This document shows, in pieces, positions 59,982-64,000 of a stretch of DNA of 64,000 bases. The notes below the pieces were generated by a model. The model did not search any database. It was given only the letters and a program-made list of their open reading frames with translations, and was not told the DNA's origin. Made by a program: the position numbers and the translations under genes. The stretch is from positions 6,119,501 through 6,183,500 of the forward strand of contig NZ_CP062229.1 in NCBI RefSeq assembly GCF_024707545.1, read 5' to 3'. Numbering within the stretch: position 1 is the first letter of the stretch; each line of letters opens with the position of its first letter. Origin of the DNA: Mesorhizobium onobrychidis. GTDB lineage: Bacteria > Pseudomonadota > Alphaproteobacteria > Rhizobiales > Rhizobiaceae.

Positions 59982-60770
59982 ATGAAAGACATTCTCGATC
60001 TGGACCGATACCCGCTCGACCGTGAAGGCAGTGCCGAATGGAAGCGCCTCGTGGAGACCTCGATTGCGGCGCTGGAAGCCGACGGCATGTTCAACCTCGA
60101 GGGTTTTCTGCAGCCCGGCATGGCTGAACGGGCGGTGCGGGAAATCCAGCCCGTCATGGCGACGCGCTCGCACATGCACAAACGGACGCACAACATCTAC
60201 TTCAAGCCCGATATGCCGGAACTCGCTCCGGACCACCCTTCCCTGCGCAAGGTCGAGACCATCAGCCATACGGTCTGCGCCGACCAGATTCCCGGCAGCC
60301 TCGTGCTCGCCATCTATGAGTACGAACCGCTGCTGCGCTTCCTGGCGGCAGCGATGGGAAAGACGCGGTTGCACGTCATGCAGGACCCGCTGGCGCGCAC
60401 CAATGTGATGGCCTATCGCGCCGGCGAGGCGCTGAACTGGCATTTCGACCGCTCGGAATTCACCACGACACTTCTGCTGCAGGCCGCTGAGCGCGGCGGC
60501 GACCTCGAATACCGCACCGATCTCCGCTCGGACGACAATCCCAATTACGACGGCGTCGCCAGGCTGCTCGAAGGGCGCGATCCCGAGGCAAAAATCCTGC
60601 GCATGAAGCCGGGCACGCTGAACGTCTTCCGCGGCAAGAACACCGCGCATCGCGTCACCACCGTCGAAGGCGAACGCGAGCGCATGATCGCGGTGTTCTC
60701 CTACTACGAGAAACCCGGCATGATGTTCAGCGCCGAGGAGCGCATCGGCTTCTACGGCCGGGCGGCCTGA
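59982..60770 (+). CDS. 2-oxoglutarate/Fe(II)-dependent hydroxylase, HalD/BesD-like superfamily
   Basis: The protein of 262 residues has the facial-triad region NVMAYRAGEALNWHFDRSEFTTTLLLQ, with His154 and Asp156 as the HxD pair, and the distal His223 in GKNTAHRVTTV, followed by Arg residues (ERERM) that would bind 2-oxoglutarate. The surrounding SEFTTTLLLQAAERGGDLEY and NPNYDGVARLLEG resemble, from memory, the BesD/HalD group of free-amino-acid halogenases and hydroxylases. The halogenases have Gly in place of the Asp; here the Asp is kept, so hydroxylation is expected. Start at 59982 (MKDILDLDRYPL); upstream in-frame codons are not conserved. Substrate unknown. Confidence 0.8.
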   Translation: MKDILDLDRYPLDREGSAEWKRLVETSIAALEADGMFNLEGFLQPGMAERAVREIQPVMATRSHMHKRTHNIYFKPDMPELAPDHPSLRKVETISHTVCADQIPGSLVLAIYEYEPLLRFLAAAMGKTRLHVMQDPLARTNVMAYRAGEALNWHFDRSEFTTTLLLQAAERGGDLEYRTDLRSDDNPNYDGVARLLEGRDPEAKILRMKPGTLNVFRGKNTAHRVTTVEGERERMIAVFSYYEKPGMMFSAEERIGFYGRAA

Positions 60771-60825
60771 GGCGGAAGGCGCCGATATTCTGCCCAGAAT
60801 CGGGAAGTCAGAAAAAGGGTCTTGT

Positions 60826-60843
60826 CAGATTGTCGACAATCTG
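60826..60843. promoter_or_regulatory. perfect palindromic operator upstream of the gntR gene
   Basis: CAGATTGTCGACAATCTG is an 18-bp perfect palindrome containing the TTGTCGACAA core expected for FadR/FCD-type GntR proteins (TTGT-N2-ACAA). It lies 32-49 bases upstream of the gntR start at 60875, and no other site of such symmetry is near. Autoregulation and control of the downstream dehydratase is the simplest reading. Confidence 0.75.
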
Positions 60844-60874
60844 CTTGTTGGTTTCGGTTCCTTGTGGAGGCCGA

Positions 60875-61612
60875 ATGGGAAAGGCAGATTTCGCTCCGAT
60901 CGCGGATACGACACGACGCGCCGAGATCGTGGCGCTGCTCAGGCGCGCGATCCTGACCGGCCAGCTGGAACCCGGGCAGAAGCTCAACGAACTCAGGATT
61001 GCCGAGCAGATGCGGGTGAGCCGCGCGCCGCTGCGCGAAGCGATGCGCGAGCTCGTGCAGGAGGGCATCCTGACCAGCATCCCCTACGCCGGGACCTTCG
61101 TCATCGATGTGACCGCCAAGGACATCGACGACGCCTATTCGCTAAATAAGGTGCTGGACGAGTTCGCCATCGAACTGAGCTGGCCGTTGCGCGACCAGTG
61201 CTTCTTCGACGAGCTCGGCCGGCGCCACGAGGCGGTAAAGCAGGCGACGCGCGACCGCGACACAACAAGGCAGATCGAAACCGCGCTGCAATTGCACGGG
61301 CTGATCCATGAATGGGCCGACAATTCGGTGCTGCTGGAAACTTGGCAGCGGCTGACCAGCCGGTTGCAGATGTATTTTGCCCTGCACCAGCGGGCGCGCA
61401 ACGAGCCGGTGCCTGCCGAAGACATCCACGAGACCTATGTGCAACTGCTGAAGGGCGCCGACATGGGCGCAGCCCAGCGCCACGCCCGCGAGCATATCGA
61501 CCTCGATTTCGAAGAACTGCTCGCCTATGCGCGCAGCCTCGAACAGCGCGACTCCAAGGGCGCCAAGGCCGATCGCTTTGGCCCGACGCGCAACCGACCA
61601 GACGGCAGCTGA
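60875..61612 (+). CDS. GntR family regulator, FCD domain
   Basis: The 245-residue protein begins MGKADFAPIADTTRRAEIVALLRRAILTGQLEPGQKLNELRIAEQMRVSRAPLREAMRELVQEGIL, the standard GntR HTH, followed by a wing (SIPYAGTFVIDV) and an FCD domain (AYSLNKVLDEFAIEL, LQLHGLIHEWADNSVLLETWQRL, ETYVQLLKGADMGAAQRHAREHIDLDFEELL). The ATG at 60875 follows TGGAGG; an earlier start at 60830 would begin inside the palindromic operator. It precedes the enolase-superfamily gene by 60 bases and probably regulates it in response to its substrate. Confidence 0.9.
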   Translation: MGKADFAPIADTTRRAEIVALLRRAILTGQLEPGQKLNELRIAEQMRVSRAPLREAMRELVQEGILTSIPYAGTFVIDVTAKDIDDAYSLNKVLDEFAIELSWPLRDQCFFDELGRRHEAVKQATRDRDTTRQIETALQLHGLIHEWADNSVLLETWQRLTSRLQMYFALHQRARNEPVPAEDIHETYVQLLKGADMGAAQRHAREHIDLDFEELLAYARSLEQRDSKGAKADRFGPTRNRPDGS

Positions 61613-61619
61613 GCCGACA

Positions 61620-61641
61620 GAAGCCGCCAATTGGCGGTTTC
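61620..61641 (+). promoter_or_regulatory. intercistronic hairpin between gntR and the dehydratase gene
   Basis: GAAGCCGCCAATTGGCGGTTTC is self-complementary over its whole length with one G-T pair, lying 8 bases after the gntR stop and 32 bases before the GTG start of the next gene. No T-run follows. It may separate expression levels of the regulator and the enzyme. Confidence 0.5.
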
Positions 61642-61672
61642 GTCGCGACATCACAGACAACGGACAGAGAAC

Positions 61673-62779
61673 GTGCAGATCAAAACCATCAAGGCCTACC
61701 ATGTCGTGCAGCCCTTCGTGGACGGGCCCTACCGTATGTCGAAAGGGCGTGTCGCCGACGCGTTCGACGCGGTGATCGTCGCCATCACCTCCGACAGCGG
61801 GCTGACCGGCTGGGGCGAGATGGCGCCGCTCGGCAATTTCTACTCGCCGGCATTCGCGGCCGGCGTTCGCGCCGGCGTCATGGAAATCGCGCCGCATCTG
61901 CTCGGCCACGATCCGCGCGGGCTGGCCAGTATCGGCCGGCTGATGGACACGGTGTTCAAGGGCCATCCCTACATCAAGTCGGCGCTCGACATGGCGTGCT
62001 CGGATCTCGCCGCACGCGCCGCCGACGTGCCGCTGGTCACGCTGCTCGGCGGGCGCGAGAGCGAGACGGCGGAGCTCTACAAGGTCGTCACCCATGGCAC
62101 GGTCGATGGGATGGCCGCACTGGCCAAGCGCATCGTCAAGGACGGGTTCCACCGGCTGCAGGTCAAGGTCGGCGGCAACGTCCATGACGACATCGAGCGC
62201 GTCACCGCGGTCGCCGCTTCGGTGCCGAAGGGCACGGTGATCTTCTGCGACGCAAATGCCGGCTGGACGTCCTATCAGGCGCGTCAGTTCAGTGACGCGA
62301 CGCGCGCCATCGACTACACGTTCGAGCAGCCCTGCACCACGATCGACGAATGTATGTCGGTGCGCCGCTCTCTCGACAAGCCGATGGTGCTCGACGAATC
62401 CGTCGCCTCGCTGGACGACATGCTCGACATCCACCGCAAGGGAGCGGCCGACGGGCTGACGCTGAAAATCTCGCGGCTCGGCGGCGTGACCAAGACGCGC
62501 CAGATCCGCGACCTTGCCGTCGATTTGGGCTTCATGATCACCGTCGAGGACACTGGCGGCGCCGAGATCGACACATCAGCAATGGCGCATCTGTCGCTGT
62601 CGACGCCGGAGGAGCGCCGGCTGCACGCCATCGCCTTCCACGAATGGGTGACGGTGCGCACCGCATCGAACAAGCCGCCGGTCTCGGGAAGCCGCATGGG
62701 CATTCCGGACGGGCCGGGCCTCGGCATCGACGTCGTTCCCGACCTGCTTGGCGCGCCCTTCTTCGAGGCCGGCATCTGA
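61673..62779 (+). CDS. enolase-superfamily enzyme, cis-3-hydroxy-L-proline dehydratase-like
   Basis: The protein of 368 residues belongs to the mandelate racemase/muconate-lactonizing branch. Metal ligands are Asp193 (FCDANAGW), Glu219 (FEQPC) and Asp241 (LDES); the base candidates are Lys165 (QVKVGG) and Lys265 (LKISRLGG). The pair QVKVGG and LKISRLGGVTKTRQIRDL, with EDTGGAEI later, is the pattern I recall for cis-3-hydroxy-L-proline dehydratases and hydroxyproline-betaine epimerases. The start is a GTG at 61673 with a weak GAGA-type Shine-Dalgarno. With the hydroxylase upstream, a role in hydroxy-amino-acid metabolism is plausible. Confidence 0.82.
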   Translation: MQIKTIKAYHVVQPFVDGPYRMSKGRVADAFDAVIVAITSDSGLTGWGEMAPLGNFYSPAFAAGVRAGVMEIAPHLLGHDPRGLASIGRLMDTVFKGHPYIKSALDMACSDLAARAADVPLVTLLGGRESETAELYKVVTHGTVDGMAALAKRIVKDGFHRLQVKVGGNVHDDIERVTAVAASVPKGTVIFCDANAGWTSYQARQFSDATRAIDYTFEQPCTTIDECMSVRRSLDKPMVLDESVASLDDMLDIHRKGAADGLTLKISRLGGVTKTRQIRDLAVDLGFMITVEDTGGAEIDTSAMAHLSLSTPEERRLHAIAFHEWVTVRTASNKPPVSGSRMGIPDGPGLGIDVVPDLLGAPFFEAGI

Positions 62780-62780
62780 G

Positions 62781-62848
62781 ATGAAGATCTGCTGCATCAC
62801 CGCAACGCCAATCAACCTCCGGCTCGAAGCATCGAACGGCTATTTCTG
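62781..62848 (+). pseudogene. remnant of the N-terminus of a second enolase-superfamily gene
   Basis: One base after the dehydratase stop, an ATG opens MKICCITATPINLRLEASNGYF and then stops. The residues look like the first strand of mandelate-racemase-like proteins (MKI-x-x-x-x-A-T-P-I/V-N-L/I). The rest of such a gene is absent in all frames of the following 300 bases, so this is best read as the leftover of a deleted second copy. The evidence is short and could be chance. Confidence 0.4.
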
Positions 62849-63152
62849 AGCGGTTCCGGCGCCGTTTAGCTGTTGGCTGAAAATCACGCCGCGGAGCGAC
62901 CTGCCATGTATGGTCGCTGCGGCTCCTGTTGGCTGCTCCAGACCACGCCAGTCTAGCTCTTCACCGCCCGAGATCACCTGCCGGTCCTCGCCGTCTTCGC
63001 TCCCCGCAGATTGCGATCAACCGTTCCCGCCGTGAGTGCGCAGACATATCCAAAATCGGAGTTCGCAATGGGTTGAAATATTTTTCAATTAGAAATAGGA
63101 ATGTTCAAAATGACTTCGACGCCGCCGCGCGGCAAGAGCTGGAGGAAGCGAC
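62849..63152. other. intergenic leader with hairpin and AT-rich dyad
   Basis: No gene is seen in these 300 bases. AGCGACC (62895-62901) and GGTCGCT (62912-62918), extended by GCCGC/GCGGC with a bulge, form a long hairpin without a T-run. Further right TTGAAA-TATT-TTTCAA (63073-63088) is a perfect dyad inside an unusually AT-rich stretch (about 63065-63115), the likely promoter and operator region of the oxidoreductase gene at 63153. Confidence 0.55.
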
Positions 63153-64000
63153 ATGGCCCATCCGCAATTTGCAGCGGAACTTTTGCAGCGCGCTGAAAAG
63201 CAGGGACCGATCACCATCGGGCTTGCCGGCGCCGGGCAGATGGGCACCGACATCGTCGTCCAGGTGGCGTTGATGCCGGGCATGCGGATCGGCGCCATTT
63301 CCGAGGTCAGGCCGCAGGCGGCGATCGACGCAGCGCTTCTCGCCGGCCACGACCGCTCGGATATCGTGCAGGCCGGCACTGCAGCGGCGATCGACCGCGT
63401 CATCGAGGCCGGCAAGATCGCGGTGACCGAAGACCTGCATGCGCTGGCGTCCGCCGGCCGCATCGACGTCATCATCGACGCAACAGGCAATCCCAACATC
63501 GGCACGCTGTTCGCGCTCGAAGTGATGAAGAACGGCAAGCACATTGTCATGCTGAATGTCGAGGCCGACATCACGATCGGGCGCTTTCTCAAGGAAGAGG
63601 CGCGCAAGGCCGGCGTCGTCTATACGGGTGCCGCCGGCGACGAGCCGGCCTGCACGCTGGAGATCATCGGTTTTGCCAAGAGCCTCGGCTTCAACATCAT
63701 CGCCGCCGGCAAGGGCAAGAACAATCCGCTGAAGATCGACGCCCTGCCCGCCGACTACGAGAAGGAGGCGGCCGAGCGCAACATGAATGCGCGCATGCTG
63801 GTCGAATTCGTCGACGGCTCGAAGACGGCGATCGAGATGGTGGCGATCGCCAACGCCACCGGCCTGGTGCCCGACGTGCCGGGCATGCACGGCCCGACCG
63901 CGACGCTGGAGGAACTCGCCAGCGTGCTTTGCCCGCAGGAGGATGGCGGCGTGCTGCATCGCAAGGGCGTGGTAGACTATTCGATCGGCAAGGGCGTGGC
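63153..64000 (+). CDS. NAD(P)-dependent oxidoreductase, homoserine-dehydrogenase-like (truncated by the right edge)
   Basis: The first 282 codons are visible. After a short helical start (MAHPQFAAELLQRAEKQGPI) there is a Rossmann fold, ITIGLAGAGQMGTDIVVQVALMPGMRIGAISEVRP, with the GxGxxG-like nucleotide motif, then VIIDATGNPNIGTLFALEVMKNGKHIVMLN, the usual dehydrogenase strand. The middle is like homoserine dehydrogenase-type proteins that carry a C-terminal SAF domain, but the SAF part would be beyond the window. The ATG at 63153 follows GGAGGA. Substrate unknown; it begins a new unit downstream of an AT-rich regulatory region. Confidence 0.82.
   Translation, partial: MAHPQFAAELLQRAEKQGPITIGLAGAGQMGTDIVVQVALMPGMRIGAISEVRPQAAIDAALLAGHDRSDIVQAGTAAAIDRVIEAGKIAVTEDLHALASAGRIDVIIDATGNPNIGTLFALEVMKNGKHIVMLNVEADITIGRFLKEEARKAGVVYTGAAGDEPACTLEIIGFAKSLGFNIIAAGKGKNNPLKIDALPADYEKEAAERNMNARMLVEFVDGSKTAIEMVAIANATGLVPDVPGMHGPTATLEELASVLCPQEDGGVLHRKGVVDYSIGKGV

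Noticed and set aside
59982..60770. An amino-acid halogenase of the BesD/HalD type
   Set aside because: These halogenases need Gly or Ala in place of the triad Asp to make room for chloride; here Asp156 is present.

Overview
The window reads as a high-GC alphaproteobacterial chromosome, most likely Rhizobiales and probably Mesorhizobium or a close relative. This is inferred from a BacA/SbmA-type peptide transporter, a rhizobial palindromic repeat with 27-bp perfect ends, an sRNA with the architecture of the Rhizobiales alpha-r14 'cuckoo' RNAs, and a very high density of ABC importers paired with GntR, LacI, SorC and LysR regulators. I saw no rRNA, tRNA, CRISPR array, phage or insertion sequence. 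The left end cuts an L,D-transpeptidase lipoprotein and the right end cuts an NAD-dependent oxidoreductase.

Layout. 1-10.7 kb is housekeeping and mixed: an SDR, the der GTPase with its YfgM-like neighbour, a polysaccharide deacetylase, bacA, an MFS exporter, a LysR regulator, an M29 aminopeptidase and a DUF488 protein. 10.8-18.3 kb is one tightly overlapping minus-strand operon, XRE regulator-hyfB-hyfC-hyfE-hyfF-hyfG-hyfI. It encodes a membrane complex related to group 4 hydrogenases and complex I, but its large subunit has lost the NiFe-binding cysteines. It is therefore best read as an energy-converting hydrogenase-related (Ehr) complex rather than a hydrogenase. 18.7-30.0 kb is a carbohydrate or polyol module: a five-gene ABC/SDR operon, two SorC regulators, a glycerol-1-phosphate dehydrogenase homologue, a HAD phosphatase and an FGGY kinase. 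30.0-31.9 kb holds an ArsC-like protein, an ArsR/AHSA1 pair and a SnoaL-like protein.

32.1-38.7 kb is a seven-gene operon joining an SsuABC/NMT1-type importer to a fumarylpyruvate-hydrolase-like protein, an oxalyl-CoA-synthetase-like ligase and a ketopantoate-reductase-like protein, with a divergent FadR-type GntR regulator. 39.6-45.8 kb is a PotABCD-type polyamine-like importer with an XRE-cupin regulator and an aldehyde dehydrogenase, interrupted by the palindromic repeat. 46.4-51.7 kb is a pentose-type module: a XylX-like dehydratase, an Frc/Xyl-type ABC importer and a LacI regulator. It is followed by the predicted sRNA. 52.3-57.7 kb is a TetR-controlled RND efflux pump with a clear promoter/operator. 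57.7-58.9 kb contains decayed DNA: a LysR 3'-end remnant and a frameshifted DUF4118 sensor. 59.0-64.0 kb has a LysR regulator, a 2-oxoglutarate/Fe(II) hydroxylase of the HalD/BesD superfamily, a GntR regulator with a perfect palindromic operator, a cis-3-hydroxyproline-dehydratase-like enolase and the truncated oxidoreductase.

How it works together. Most of the window is solute capture and catabolism, each unit beside its own regulator with an inverted repeat in the divergent or upstream region. Three of the four binding-protein genes have a strong stem-loop just past their stop codon, the usual arrangement for making more binding protein than membrane subunits. All functions come from reading the sequence and recalling families; no search was run.
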